64,000 nt of DNA from Isoptericola halotolerans (lineage in GTDB: Bacteria > Actinomycetota > Actinomycetes > Actinomycetales > Cellulomonadaceae), in assembly GCF_013149785.1 (NCBI RefSeq), contig NZ_JABEZU010000004.1, positions 21,833 through 85,832 on the forward strand, read 5' to 3'. Below, piece by piece: positions 36,473 to 45,164 of this stretch (positions within the stretch are counted from its first letter, which is position 1; each line of letters opens with the position of its first letter). The position numbers and the translations under genes are program-made. The notes under the pieces are model-generated. The model did no database searches, was not told where the DNA came from, and saw only the letters and a program-made list of their open reading frames with translations.

Positions 36473-38521
36473 GTGGACTTCCGCAACGCCTACGCCCACG
36501 GCTTCGCCCGCGTCGCCGCCTGCACCGTGCCCGTGACGGTCGCCGACCCCGCCGCGAACGCCTCGGTGATCCTCGCCGAGGCGCGCGCCTGCCACGACGA
36601 CGGAGTCGCCGTGGCGGTCTTCCCCGAGCTCTCCGTGTCGGGGTACGCGCTGGACGACCTGCACCTCGCCGACACCCTGCTGGAGGCCGTGGCGGACGCG
36701 CTCGAGCAGATCGTCGAGGCGAGCGCGGACCTGCGCCCGCTGCTCGTGGTGGGCGCCCCCGTGGAGGTGGACGGGCGCGTGCTCAACTGCGCCGTCGTCA
36801 TCCAGGGCGGTCGCGTGCTGGGCGTCGCCCCGAAGTCCTACCTGCCCACGTACCGCGAGTTCTACGAGCACCGCTGGTTCGCCCCGGGCGCCGACCGGCG
36901 CGGCGGCACCCTCCGGCTGCCCTTCGCCGACGACGACGTCCCGTTCGGCCCCGACCTGCTGTTCCGCGCCGCGGACGTCGCCGGGCTGACCGTGCACGTC
37001 GAGGTCTGCGAGGACATGTGGGTCCCCGTGCCGCCGTCGGCCGAGGCGGCGCTGGCGGGCGCCACCGTGCTCCTCAACCTCTCGGCGAGCCCCATCACGA
37101 TCGCGCGGGCCGAGGACCGCCGGCTCATGGTGCGCTCCGCGTCGTCACGCTGCCTGGCCGCCTACGTCTACGCCGCCGCCGCGCAGGGCGAGTCGACCAC
37201 GGACCTGTCCTGGGACGGGCAGACGATGGTCTACGAGGCCGGTGACCTGCTGGCCGAGACCGAGCGCTTCCCCGACGGGCCCCGCCGCGCCGTCGCCGAC
37301 GTCGACCTCGACCGGCTGCGCCAGGACCGGCTGCGCCAGGGCACCTTCGACGACAACCGGCGCGGTCTGGGCGAGCGGACCGCCGGGTTCCGTACCGTCG
37401 AGTGGTCGGTCCGGCCGCCGTCGGGCGACCTCGGGCTGCGCCGCGCGGTGGACCGCTTTCCGTTCGTGCCCGACGACGCCGCGCGCCTCGCGCTCGACTG
37501 CTACGAGGCCTACAACATCCAGGTGACCGGCCTGGAGAAGCGCCTGGTGTCGATCGGGCGGCCGAAGGTGATCGTCGGGGTCAGCGGCGGGCTCGACTCC
37601 ACCCACGCGCTCGTCGTCGCGGCCCGGGCGATGGACCGCCTGGGCCGGCCCCGCACCGACGTCCACGCGATCACCATGCCCGGCTTCGCGACGTCGTCGG
37701 AGACGAAGGAGCGCGCCACCCGGCTGGCGACCTCGCTCGGGGTGCGGTTCGAGGAGCTCGACATCCGCCCGGCGGCCACCCAGATGCTGAAGGACCTCGA
37801 CCACCCGGCCGGGGACGGCGAGCCCGTCTACGACGTGACGTTCGAGAACGTGCAGGCCGGCCTGCGCACCGACTACCTGTTCCGGCTCGCCAACCACCGC
37901 GGCGGCATCGTCCTGGGCACCGGCGACCTCTCGGAGCTCGCGCTCGGCTGGTGCACGTACGGCGTCGGCGACCAGATGTCGCACTACGCGGTCAACACCG
38001 GCGTGCCCAAGACGCTCATCCAGCACCTCATCCGCTGGGTGGCCGACTCCGAGGACTTCGGCACGGACACCGCCGACGTGCTGCGCGAGATCGTGGTGCA
38101 GGAGATCAGCCCCGAGCTCGTGCCCGTCGCGGCCGGCGAGGCCCCGCAGTCCACCGAGGCGTCCGTGGGCCCCTACGCCCTGCAGGACTTCACGCTGTAC
38201 TGGACGCTGCGCCACGGGCTGCGGCCCAGCAAGATCGCCTTCCTCACCTGGCACGCCTGGCGGGACGCGGCGGTGGGCGCCTGGCCTCCGAACTACCCCC
38301 ACGACGAACGGTCCACCTACGACCTCGCGACGATCCGCCGCTGGATGCTGGTGTTCTTCCAGCGGTTCTTCGGCTCGCAGTTCAAGCGGTCGGCGCTGCC
38401 CAACGGGCCGAAGGTCTCCCCCGGCGGCACGATGTCGCCGCGCGGCGACTGGCGGATGCCCTCGGACGCGTCGGCGGCGGCCTGGTTGCGCGAGATCGAG
38501 GAGAACGTCCCGGAGGAGTGA
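36473..38521 (+). CDS. nadE: Glutamine-dependent NAD(+) synthetase
   Basis: A 682-residue two-domain enzyme making NAD from deamido-NAD, with glutamine as nitrogen donor. The N-terminal nitrilase-type glutaminase (~1-285) has the triad Glu52 (FPELSVSGYALDD), Lys in APKSYLPTYREF and Cys179 (HVEVCEDMWVP). The C-terminal synthetase (~310-682) has the PP-loop VIVGVSGGLDSTHAL and GTGDLSELALGW. The first domain is the Mycobacterium-type long form rather than the short ammonia-dependent NadE. The GTG start fits the conserved N-terminus DFRNAYAHGFARVAAC. Confidence 0.95.
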   Translation: MDFRNAYAHGFARVAACTVPVTVADPAANASVILAEARACHDDGVAVAVFPELSVSGYALDDLHLADTLLEAVADALEQIVEASADLRPLLVVGAPVEVDGRVLNCAVVIQGGRVLGVAPKSYLPTYREFYEHRWFAPGADRRGGTLRLPFADDDVPFGPDLLFRAADVAGLTVHVEVCEDMWVPVPPSAEAALAGATVLLNLSASPITIARAEDRRLMVRSASSRCLAAYVYAAAAQGESTTDLSWDGQTMVYEAGDLLAETERFPDGPRRAVADVDLDRLRQDRLRQGTFDDNRRGLGERTAGFRTVEWSVRPPSGDLGLRRAVDRFPFVPDDAARLALDCYEAYNIQVTGLEKRLVSIGRPKVIVGVSGGLDSTHALVVAARAMDRLGRPRTDVHAITMPGFATSSETKERATRLATSLGVRFEELDIRPAATQMLKDLDHPAGDGEPVYDVTFENVQAGLRTDYLFRLANHRGGIVLGTGDLSELALGWCTYGVGDQMSHYAVNTGVPKTLIQHLIRWVADSEDFGTDTADVLREIVVQEISPELVPVAAGEAPQSTEASVGPYALQDFTLYWTLRHGLRPSKIAFLTWHAWRDAAVGAWPPNYPHDERSTYDLATIRRWMLVFFQRFFGSQFKRSALPNGPKVSPGGTMSPRGDWRMPSDASAAAWLREIEENVPEE

Positions 38522-38547
38522 GGCTCGGGGAGGCATCATGGCGTGTC

Positions 38548-39819
38548 ATGACCTCCACCACGCGGCCCGGCACCCCGGGCACCACCCGCAGCTCCGTCGC
38601 CGTCACCAACGGGTACGTCGTCCCCGTCGTCGGCGACCCGATCGACGGCGGGACCGTCCTGATCACCGACGGCGTCATCACCGCCGTCGGTGCGGACGTG
38701 GCCGTCCCCGACGGCGTGCGCACCCTCGACGCCGAGGGCCGCTGGGTGCTGCCCGGCTTCGTCGAGTCGCACGGCCACGTCGGCATCCACGAGGAGTCCG
38801 ACGGCTGGGCCGGCGACGACACCAACGAGATGACCGACCCCAACGGTGCGGCCCTGCGGGCCCTGGACGCGATCAACGTGGAGGACGAGGGCTTCCGCGA
38901 CGCGCTCGGCGGCGGTGTGACCTCGGTGGTCGTCAAGCCGGGCTCCGGCAACCCGATCGGTGGGCAGACGGTCGCGATCAAGACCTGGGGCGGGCGCACG
39001 GTCGACGAGCAGCTCCTCGCCGAGGCCGTCTCCGTGAAGTCCGCGCTCGGTGAGAACCCCAAGCGCGTCTACGGCGACAAGAAGCAGCTGCCGTCGACCC
39101 GGCTCGGGGTCGCCGCCGTCATCCGCACGGCGTTCGTCGAGGCCCAGCACTACGCGGCGGCCCGCGCCGCCGCCGCGACCCAGGGCGAGCCGTTCGCCCG
39201 CGACCTCGGCAAGGAGACGCTGGCGCGCGTGCTCGACGGCGAGCTCGTCTGGGACCAGCACGTCCACCGCGCGGACGACATCGCCACGGCGCTGCGGCTC
39301 GCCGACGAGTTCGGCTACCGGCTGGTGATCAACCACGGCACCGACGGCGCGGCCCTCGCCGACGTCCTGGCGGAGCGTGACGTCCCGGTCATCTTCGGCC
39401 CGATGTTCACCACGCGCACCAAGGTCGAGCTGCGCAACCGGGCGATCTCGAGCCTCGCGAGACTGGCCGAGGCCGGCGTGCGCGTCGCCATCACCACCGA
39501 CCACCCCGTGGTCCCGATCCACTTCCTGGTGCACCAGGCGTCGCTGGCCGTCAAGGAGGGCCTCGACCGCCAGGTGGCGCTGGAGGCCCTGACGGTGAAC
39601 CCGGCGTCGTTCCTCGGGCTGGGCGACCGCGTGGGAGCGCTGCGGCCGGGCCTGGACGGCGACGTCGTCGTCTGGTCGGGCGACCCTCTGGACGTCACCT
39701 CCCGTGCGGAGCACGTGCTCGTGACCGGCACCGAGGTCTACACGTGGGACGCCGCGGCCGACGGCGGACGGGGGGCCGGCCGGGTGGCCGAGCGGGGGGC
39801 GCGGTTCGCCGGCGCGTGA
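38548..39819 (+). CDS. Amidohydrolase family metal-dependent hydrolase
   Basis: A 423-residue TIM-barrel amidohydrolase. The small beta domain (TNGYVVPVVGDPIDGGTVLITDGVITAVG) flanks the barrel. Metal ligands are in GFVESHGHVGIHEES, with later His in DQHVHRADDIATAL and VINHGTDG and Asp in AITTDHPVVPIH. It resembles the imidazolonepropionase-like/PepD-like subgroup of hydrolases with unknown substrate. No adjacent pathway identifies its role. No clear ribosome-binding site; the ATG at 38548 is the first in-frame one and is consistent with the conserved start. Confidence 0.85.
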   Translation: MTSTTRPGTPGTTRSSVAVTNGYVVPVVGDPIDGGTVLITDGVITAVGADVAVPDGVRTLDAEGRWVLPGFVESHGHVGIHEESDGWAGDDTNEMTDPNGAALRALDAINVEDEGFRDALGGGVTSVVVKPGSGNPIGGQTVAIKTWGGRTVDEQLLAEAVSVKSALGENPKRVYGDKKQLPSTRLGVAAVIRTAFVEAQHYAAARAAAATQGEPFARDLGKETLARVLDGELVWDQHVHRADDIATALRLADEFGYRLVINHGTDGAALADVLAERDVPVIFGPMFTTRTKVELRNRAISSLARLAEAGVRVAITTDHPVVPIHFLVHQASLAVKEGLDRQVALEALTVNPASFLGLGDRVGALRPGLDGDVVVWSGDPLDVTSRAEHVLVTGTEVYTWDAAADGGRGAGRVAERGARFAGA

Positions 39820-39845
39820 TGCTCGGCACAGTCGCGCACCGCAGT

Positions 39846-39875
39846 TTGCCTGCTCAGGGCAACCTGTTGTCGAAT
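39846..39875 (+). promoter_or_regulatory. Lipoprotein promoter, TTGCCT-18-TCGAAT, leaderless
   Basis: -35 TTGCCT and -10 TCGAAT are 18 bp apart and the ATG begins 6 nt after the -10. The same arrangement, with the same flanks, occurs before the paralog at 40522, so it is conserved across the duplication. Confidence 0.6.
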
Positions 39876-39881
39876 CGTTTC

Positions 39882-40322
39882 ATGCGCTCTGCTCTCGCCG
39901 CCGTCGCGGCCACCTCCGCCCTGCTGCTCATCGGGGCGTGCGCCGGCCCGGACACCACCGGACCGGAGGCCGAGGCCTCCCCCACCCCGGAGGCCTCCGC
40001 GACGTCGGAGAGCGTCGACGTCCTGACCACGTGCCGCGGCTACTACGACGGCGGCGAGCACTCGATCGACCATCGGGTCACGACGTGGGCCTCGGCGGTG
40101 GCCGACCCGGCGACCGACGAGAACCTGACGGAGCTCACCATCGTCCGCGACCGCCTCGACGCCCAGATCCGCTACGCCGAGACCGGTCCCGCCGCACTCC
40201 TGGAGTCTGTGCGGGCGCCGTTCGCCGCCTCCCTGGAGGGCGAGCCCGCGGACCCGGAGAACGTCGTCGAGGCGACGGACGCGGTCCAGCAGATGTGCAC
40301 CGACGCGGGCTACCAGCGGTGA
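39882..40322 (+). CDS. Small lipoprotein, paralog of the next gene
   Basis: A 146-residue lipoprotein: MRSALAAVAATSALLLIGACAGPD gives a signal with lipobox IGAC, then a Thr/Pro/Ser-rich linker and a compact domain from TTCRGYYDGGEHSID. Two Cys, in TCRGYY and QMCTDAG, are shared with the paralog and probably form a disulfide. It has mostly helical character. I do not recognise a family. It is transcribed from its own conserved promoter and ends 3 bp before a 68-bp palindrome. Confidence 0.8.
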   Translation: MRSALAAVAATSALLLIGACAGPDTTGPEAEASPTPEASATSESVDVLTTCRGYYDGGEHSIDHRVTTWASAVADPATDENLTELTIVRDRLDAQIRYAETGPAALLESVRAPFAASLEGEPADPENVVEATDAVQQMCTDAGYQR

Positions 40323-40325
40323 GCC

Positions 40326-40393
40326 TCTGTCCGGCACTTCGTGATCTGACCGGCAGTTCGAACTGCCGGTCAGATCACGAAGTGCCGGACAGA
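40326..40393. terminator. 68-bp perfect palindrome
   Basis: Arms 40326-40359 and 40360-40393 are exact complements over 34 bp with no loop (centre TTCGAA). It lies 3 bp after one lipoprotein stop and 92 bp before the promoter of its paralog. Each arm also contains a short repeat: two similar ~13-base words with CCGGCA. A terminator is likely, but its length and zero loop also favour cruciform extrusion. Confidence 0.6.
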
Positions 40394-40485
40394 TCGACCC
40401 GCGGCCCCGGCCCCGGCGTCGCGCCCGCCCCCACGCGCGTCCGCTCCACCGGAGCGTGACGCTCAGCACTTACCTCGTCCAGGGC

Positions 40486-40515
40486 TTGCCTGCACGACGC
40501 CCCAGCCTGTCGAAT
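40486..40515 (+). promoter_or_regulatory. Second lipoprotein promoter, TTGCCT-18-TCGAAT, leaderless
   Basis: Same hexamers and same 18-bp spacing as at 39846, again ending 6 nt before the ATG. Confidence 0.6.
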
Positions 40516-40521
40516 CGGCCC

Positions 40522-40965
40522 ATGCGCGCCCGCTCTGCCGCCGCTGCGGCCCTTCCCCTCGTCCTCCTGGTCACCGCCTGTGCCGACCCGAACTCCGTCG
40601 CAGTGACGGACGTCTCCGCCTCGCCGGCCGTCGAGACGCACACCCCGGCCGAGAGCGTGACGCCCCGCGCCACGTGCAACGGCTACTACGTCGGCCGCAG
40701 CCACTCCCTGGACCGGAAGATCCGGAAGTGGACCACTGCCGTCGGGGAGCCCGCCACCCCCGAGGCGACGGCCGAGATCAGCATCATCCGGGACCGGCTC
40801 GCGGCGCAGATCCACGACGCCGAGGTCGGCCCGGCGGCGATCCTGCGCGGCGTCCACGAGCCCTTCGCCGCGTGGCTCGACGGCGGCACCGCCGACCCCG
40901 CGGAGATCGTCGAGGCCGCCGACGCGGTCCGCCGGATGTGCGACGAGATGGGCGTCGACTTCTGA
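40522..40965 (+). CDS. Small lipoprotein, paralog of the previous gene
   Basis: A 147-residue lipoprotein: signal MRARSAAAAALPLVLLVTACADP with lipobox VTAC, then a short linker and a domain from RATCNGYYVGRSHSLDRKI. It aligns with the upstream paralog over the whole domain, including IIRDRLAAQIHDAEVGPAAIL against IVRDRLDAQIRYAETGPAALL, and keeps both Cys. The tandem copies have diverged in linker and surface charges. Function is unknown. It is convergent with the PBP gene, 11 bp apart. Confidence 0.8.
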   Translation: MRARSAAAAALPLVLLVTACADPNSVAVTDVSASPAVETHTPAESVTPRATCNGYYVGRSHSLDRKIRKWTTAVGEPATPEATAEISIIRDRLAAQIHDAEVGPAAILRGVHEPFAAWLDGGTADPAEIVEAADAVRRMCDEMGVDF

Positions 40966-40976
40966 CCCACGGTCCG

Positions 40977-43022
40977 TCAGCGCCGCTCGAGGAACCTCTG
41001 CATCAACGGGCCCGCCGTCGTCGACCCACGGTCCCCGTCCTCGACGAACACCGCCACGGCGAGGTCGTCCGCGATCGCCAGCATCCACACGTGCTGCTGC
41101 GACCCGTCGCCGTACTGCGCCGTTCCGGTCTTGGCGCCGACGACGTCGGAGACGTCACCCAGCGACGACGCGCTGCCGTCGCTCACGACGCCGCCCATCA
41201 GGGCCAGCAGGTCCGCCGCCTCGTCCTGGGTGAGCCCGTCGCCCGCCGGGCCGTCGGCGTCGGCCTCGGCGTCGGCGTCGGCCTCGGCGGTGTCCTCTTC
41301 CCCGGTCACGTCCTGCTCACCCTCGGCGTCCTCACCCTCGGCATCCTCGGGCTCGACGGCGGCGTCGGCGTTCCGGACCAGCCGAGGCTCCACGCGCTCC
41401 CCGGCCGCGACGCTCGCGGCGACCGTCGCCATGCCCAGCGGGGAGGCGAGCACCTCTCCCTGACCGATGACCGACTCCGCGTGGCCCGTCTGCGAGGCCT
41501 CCTGCGGCACGGAACCGGAGTACCCGGCCGGCGTGGACGGACCGAGTCCCAGGTCCGCGGCGGCCTCGGCGAGCTCCGCCTGGTCGACCTGCCCGGCCGT
41601 GCCGATGAACGCGGTGTTGCACGAGTGCGCGAACGCCGTCGAGAACGACACCTCCCCGGTGGCCGAGGCGGGGTAGCCCGGCACGTTGGAGTAGGTCCGG
41701 CCGTCCACGGTGATCGACTCCGGGCACTCGACGTCGTCCTCGGGGAAGACGCCGGACCGCAGCAGCGCCAGCGCCGTCGCCACCTTGAACGTGGATCCCG
41801 GCGCGTACTGGCCGAGCGTCGCCGTCGACCAACCCTCGCTGCCGGGGCCGCTCGCCGCCGCGAGCACGTCCCCGGTGGAGGGCCGGATCGCGACGATCGC
41901 GCTCGCCGGCTCCACGCCGGACAGGACGCTCTCCGCGAGCACCTGCAGGTCGCGGTCGAGCGTCGTCTCGAGGTCGGCGCCGTCGGTGGCCTCGACCCGG
42001 AACAGCTCGCGGGGCTCCTCACCGTCCTCGGCGTCGGCCTCGGACGGGACGACCCGCACCAGGTACCCGTCGGTCCCGCGCAGCTGCGCGTCATGGGTGC
42101 GCTGCAGGCCGGACGTACCGACCACGTCCCCCGCGGCGATCGCGCCGTCGGACTCCTCGATGATCTCGGCCGTGGCCTCGCCCGCCCGGCCGAGGACCGG
42201 TGCCGCGAACGACGGCGTCGGTCCCAGCTCCATCGTGTCGGCGACGACGTTCACGCCGTCGATCTCCCGGGCGTCGTCCACCGAGAAGTCGGTGCCCGGG
42301 TCCTCCTGACGGACCGTGATCGCCTCCACGAACGCCTTGTCCCCGGCGGCGACCACCCGCGCGACGTAGTCGTCCGGGTCCGTCCAGATCAGCTTGCCCA
42401 GGTCGCGGGCTCTCGCCTCCCACTCCCCGGACTCGACGAACGTCTTGTCGATCCCCACCCGCCACACGTCCCGCTCGGTGACCAGCGGCTCGCCGTCGAT
42501 GTCGAGGACGTCGCCCCGGTCCGGCCGCAGCCGCTCGACCTGGATCCGCTCGCCCGCGGCCAGGCCCGGCACCGCGAGGTCGGTGGCCCACTGCGTCTCC
42601 CAGGCCCCCGGCTCCTCGGAGTCCTCCGGCGGCGGAGCCCAGACCAGCTCCGTGGTCGTGGTGTACTCCCACGCCTGGTCCGCGCTGATCGGCCAGGTCC
42701 AGGCGAGCGTGACGTCCGCGCGCGGGGAGCCGTCGTCGGTCTCGGTCTCGGTGACCTCGGCGACGGCGACGGTCGGCTCGGCGCCCGCGGTCTCGGCCGC
42801 CTCGACGAGCGGTTCGGTCACCGCCACGAGGTGCGCCTGCGGGTCGGCCGAGGTGCTCGTGGCGAGCGGCACGCCGGCCAGGTCGCCGGCGGTCAGCGCC
42901 GCCGCCAGGGAGTCCGCCGCCTCCGACGCCGGTGGTCGGTCCGCTCCGGTGCACGCGGCCAGCGCCAGCACGGCGGCAGGGCTGAGCAGGGCGGTCAGGG
43001 TGATCGATGTCCGACGGCGCAC
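40977..43022 (-). CDS. Lipoprotein penicillin-binding protein (class B, MecA_N type)
   Basis: A 681-residue lipoprotein (lipobox LAACTG). Residues ~35-140 form an NTF2-like MecA_N domain and ~150-330 the PBP dimerisation domain. The transpeptidase has Ser410 in STFK (GSTFKVATAL), the Ser467-Cys-Asn triad SCN, and Lys631 in KTGT. An acidic insert (~545-585, rich in Glu, Asp and Ala) lies between the SCN and KTG motifs. It belongs to the PBP2a-like family of lipoprotein transpeptidases of actinobacteria, working in septal or lateral peptidoglycan cross-linking. Loss of beta-lactam sensitivity is possible but not shown. Confidence 0.9.
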   Translation of the reverse strand: MRRRTSITLTALLSPAAVLALAACTGADRPPASEAADSLAAALTAGDLAGVPLATSTSADPQAHLVAVTEPLVEAAETAGAEPTVAVAEVTETETDDGSPRADVTLAWTWPISADQAWEYTTTTELVWAPPPEDSEEPGAWETQWATDLAVPGLAAGERIQVERLRPDRGDVLDIDGEPLVTERDVWRVGIDKTFVESGEWEARARDLGKLIWTDPDDYVARVVAAGDKAFVEAITVRQEDPGTDFSVDDAREIDGVNVVADTMELGPTPSFAAPVLGRAGEATAEIIEESDGAIAAGDVVGTSGLQRTHDAQLRGTDGYLVRVVPSEADAEDGEEPRELFRVEATDGADLETTLDRDLQVLAESVLSGVEPASAIVAIRPSTGDVLAAASGPGSEGWSTATLGQYAPGSTFKVATALALLRSGVFPEDDVECPESITVDGRTYSNVPGYPASATGEVSFSTAFAHSCNTAFIGTAGQVDQAELAEAAADLGLGPSTPAGYSGSVPQEASQTGHAESVIGQGEVLASPLGMATVAASVAAGERVEPRLVRNADAAVEPEDAEGEDAEGEQDVTGEEDTAEADADAEADADGPAGDGLTQDEAADLLALMGGVVSDGSASSLGDVSDVVGAKTGTAQYGDGSQQHVWMLAIADDLAVAVFVEDGDRGSTTAGPLMQRFLERR
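41252..41288. repeat. Tandem GTCGGC/CTCGGC hexamers in the PBP acidic insert
   Basis: Six or so consecutive 6-bp units encode the alternating Ala-Asp/Ala-Glu stretch of the PBP insert. Such repeats can change length by slippage without shifting frame. Confidence 0.7.
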
Positions 43023-43028
43023 CTGGTG

Positions 43029-43034
43029 AGAGTA
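43029..43034 (-). promoter_or_regulatory. -10 box TACTCT, leaderless, for the PBP gene
   Basis: On the minus strand TACTCT, 6 nt, then the GTG start of the PBP. Confidence 0.6.
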
Positions 43035-43063
43035 GCGTCCCCGCCGCGCCGACTGAAGGGTTG

Positions 43064-44281
43064 CTACCGCGCGGCGGGGCCGAGCGCCGCGCCGAGACGA
43101 CCGACCGCCTCGGTGAGAGTCTGTTCCGACGCCGCCAGGTTGAGGCGGAGCCACCCCCGCCCCCCGGCACCGAAGTGGCGTCCGTCGCCGAGCGCCACGC
43201 GGGCGGTGCGCAGCACGTGGTGGTGCGGGTCGGAGCCCTCGGGGACCGCCGCGCGCACGTCCAGCCACATCAGGTAGGTGGCCTCGCCGGGCAGGACCCG
43301 CACGGCGGGCGCGTGCTCGGCCAGCAGCCGCGTGACCAGCTCCCGGTTGCGCACGATCCCCGCCCGCACGGCGTCCAGCCACTCGTCACCGTCGGTGTAG
43401 GCCGCGGCGTGCGCGATCACCGCCAGGTGGTTGACGGCGTGCCCGGCGACCTCGGGGACGCGGCGCAGGTCGTCGGTCGCCGCCCGCCCGCCCACCGCCG
43501 TGGCGGCGCGCAGTCCCGCGAGGTTGAACGCCTTCGAGGCCGAGTGCACCGCGATCGCGCTCTCGCTGCCCGCGACCGACAGCAGCGGGGTGAAGTGCGT
43601 GCCGCCGTCGGGCACGAGGTCCGCGAACGTGAAGGGTGCGTGGATCTCGTCGGCGACCACCCGGACCCCGTACCGGTCCGCCAGCGCCAGGACGGCCTCG
43701 AGCTCGTCGCGGGTGTGGACGGTGCCGGTCGGGTTGTGCGGGCTGCACAGCAGCAGCACGGCACGTCGGCCCGACCCGGGCGGTCCACCCGACCGGCCGT
43801 GACCGCCGGCCCCGGTCGCCTCGCGGAACGCCGCCTCCAGCGTCGCGAGGTCCAGCCGGCCTGCCTCGTCGAGGGGCGCCTCCACGACCTGGCGCCCCTC
43901 GTGGCGGCTGTAGGCGTAGAAGGGCGGGTAGACGGGCGGTGTCACCACCACCGCGTCCCCGGGTGCCGTCAGGACCCTGACCACCTCGGTGATCGCGACC
44001 ATGACGTCCGGCAGGGTGCGGCTGCTCGCCACGTCCGGCGCCCAGCCCCAGCGACGCTCGGCGAACGGGGCCAGGGCAGCGGCGTACCCGGTGCCGCGGT
44101 CGTAGCCGGTGTCCCCGATCTCGAGGGCGCGGGTCACGGCCTCGACGAGGAACGGCGCCTGCGGCACGTCCATCTCCGCGACGAACAGCGGCAGCACGTC
44201 CTCGGGGTACGTGCGCCACTTGACGGAGGTCCGACGGCGCAGGTCGGCCAGGGAGAGCTGGTCCAGGGGGTTGTCGGTCAC
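43064..44281 (-). CDS. MalY/PatB family PLP-dependent aminotransferase/C-S lyase
   Basis: A 405-residue fold-type I PLP enzyme. The N-terminal RRRTSVKWRTYPEDVLPLFVAEMDVPQAP is characteristic of MalY/PatB cystathionine-beta-lyase-like proteins. Further motifs are VTPPVYPPFYAYSRHEGR, LLCSPHNPTGTVHT and VVADEIHAPFTF. The PLP Lys lies in HSASKAFNLAGLRAA. It probably cleaves C-S bonds of cystathionine or cysteine conjugates. MalY proteins of enteric bacteria also act as regulators, which cannot be judged here. It begins at GTG with a TAGACC box 6 nt upstream and a G-rich spacer. Confidence 0.9.
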   Translation of the reverse strand: MTDNPLDQLSLADLRRRTSVKWRTYPEDVLPLFVAEMDVPQAPFLVEAVTRALEIGDTGYDRGTGYAAALAPFAERRWGWAPDVASSRTLPDVMVAITEVVRVLTAPGDAVVVTPPVYPPFYAYSRHEGRQVVEAPLDEAGRLDLATLEAAFREATGAGGHGRSGGPPGSGRRAVLLLCSPHNPTGTVHTRDELEAVLALADRYGVRVVADEIHAPFTFADLVPDGGTHFTPLLSVAGSESAIAVHSASKAFNLAGLRAATAVGGRAATDDLRRVPEVAGHAVNHLAVIAHAAAYTDGDEWLDAVRAGIVRNRELVTRLLAEHAPAVRVLPGEATYLMWLDVRAAVPEGSDPHHHVLRTARVALGDGRHFGAGGRGWLRLNLAASEQTLTEAVGRLGAALGPAAR

Positions 44282-44319
44282 CCCCTTGGTCTACCAGACG
44301 TCTCGGTGACCGCGACCGG

Positions 44320-45015
44320 TCAGACCTCGGCGGGGCGCACGACCTCCACCCACTGGTCGGCACGCAGACCCTCGGGACCCGACTCCAGGCCCGCCCAGGT
44401 CCGGGCGTCCTCGACCGTGGCCTGCAGCAGGTCCCGCAGGCGTGCGTCGATGTCGGGCACGTAGGCCTCGCTGATCCCCTGCACCGCCGTCGACACCACG
44501 GACGGTGCGGCGTCGCGCACGAACCGCTTCGGCTTGACGTGGGTGCCCGCGCAGAAGCGCCGCGCCCACTCGGCGGTCCTCGGTGCAGCCTCCAGCGCGG
44601 CCTCGCTCTGCGGGCTCAACGTGCCGTCCGGGCGCCCGTCGAGGACGTCGAGCATGCGCTCCGCCCCGAGCACGGCCACCGCCAGCGTCTGCTGCCGGTC
44701 GGCCGGGGCGACCGGCAGCGCCGTCTGCGCCGCCCGCAGCGCGATGCGCACGTCCCAGCGCGGGTCGTCGCTGGTCAGGCCGATGACCGACGGGATCATG
44801 GTCGCCAACCGCGGGCGGGCCTGGTCGGACGTGAGGTCGTTGACCGCCCGGGCCAGCATCGCCAGCAACGGATGCGTGCACTGCGGATGGTCGCTCCAGC
44901 GCTCCCCGGCGAGGAAGGACGCGAGCTCCATGAAGCACGCACCCTTCTTCGGGTTGCGGTGCTTTCCCCGCCCCAGCATGGGCAGGGCGTCGAACGTTCC
45001 AGCGGTTCCCACCAC
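44320..45015 (-). CDS. Conserved actinobacterial hypothetical protein
   Basis: A 231-residue soluble protein. The strongly patterned N-terminal block GRGKHRNPKKGACFMELASFLAGERWSDHPQCTHPLL contains two Cys and two His that might bind a metal or an iron-sulfur cluster. The rest is helical (ADRQQTLAVAVLGAERMLDVLDG). I recall similar sequences across actinobacteria without assigned function. Alternative start: GTG one codon downstream. Its 5' end is divergent from the GAF/PP2C phosphatase gene. Confidence 0.8.
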   Translation of the reverse strand: MVGTAGTFDALPMLGRGKHRNPKKGACFMELASFLAGERWSDHPQCTHPLLAMLARAVNDLTSDQARPRLATMIPSVIGLTSDDPRWDVRIALRAAQTALPVAPADRQQTLAVAVLGAERMLDVLDGRPDGTLSPQSEAALEAAPRTAEWARRFCAGTHVKPKRFVRDAAPSVVSTAVQGISEAYVPDIDARLRDLLQATVEDARTWAGLESGPEGLRADQWVEVVRPAEV

Positions 45016-45152
45016 GAGTCCACCCCCGTATCGGTTCCTGCTCCCAGTGTGCGCGCGGTGTGACGCAGGTCGCAACGGGTGGGGCCGAAGAACCTCCGGC
45101 ACGGGCGGCGCGGCGAGCGCCTCGATGACCCCCGATCGCACGCATCGGGGGG

Positions 45153-45158
45153 CATACT
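45153..45158 (+). promoter_or_regulatory. -10-like box CATACT, leaderless
   Basis: CATACT, 6 nt, then the GTG of the GAF/PP2C gene. Confidence 0.4.
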
Positions 45159-45164
45159 GGGTCA

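Noticed and set aside
38538..39053. Alternative ATG-started frame at the amidohydrolase start
   Set aside because: It begins 10 nt upstream in another frame and yields Arg-rich text without motifs; the amidohydrolase frame from 38548 has all metal ligands.
41252..41288. Possible CRISPR or other short-repeat array
   Set aside because: The hexamers are contiguous, without spacers, and in frame inside a PBP gene; this is coding low complexity.
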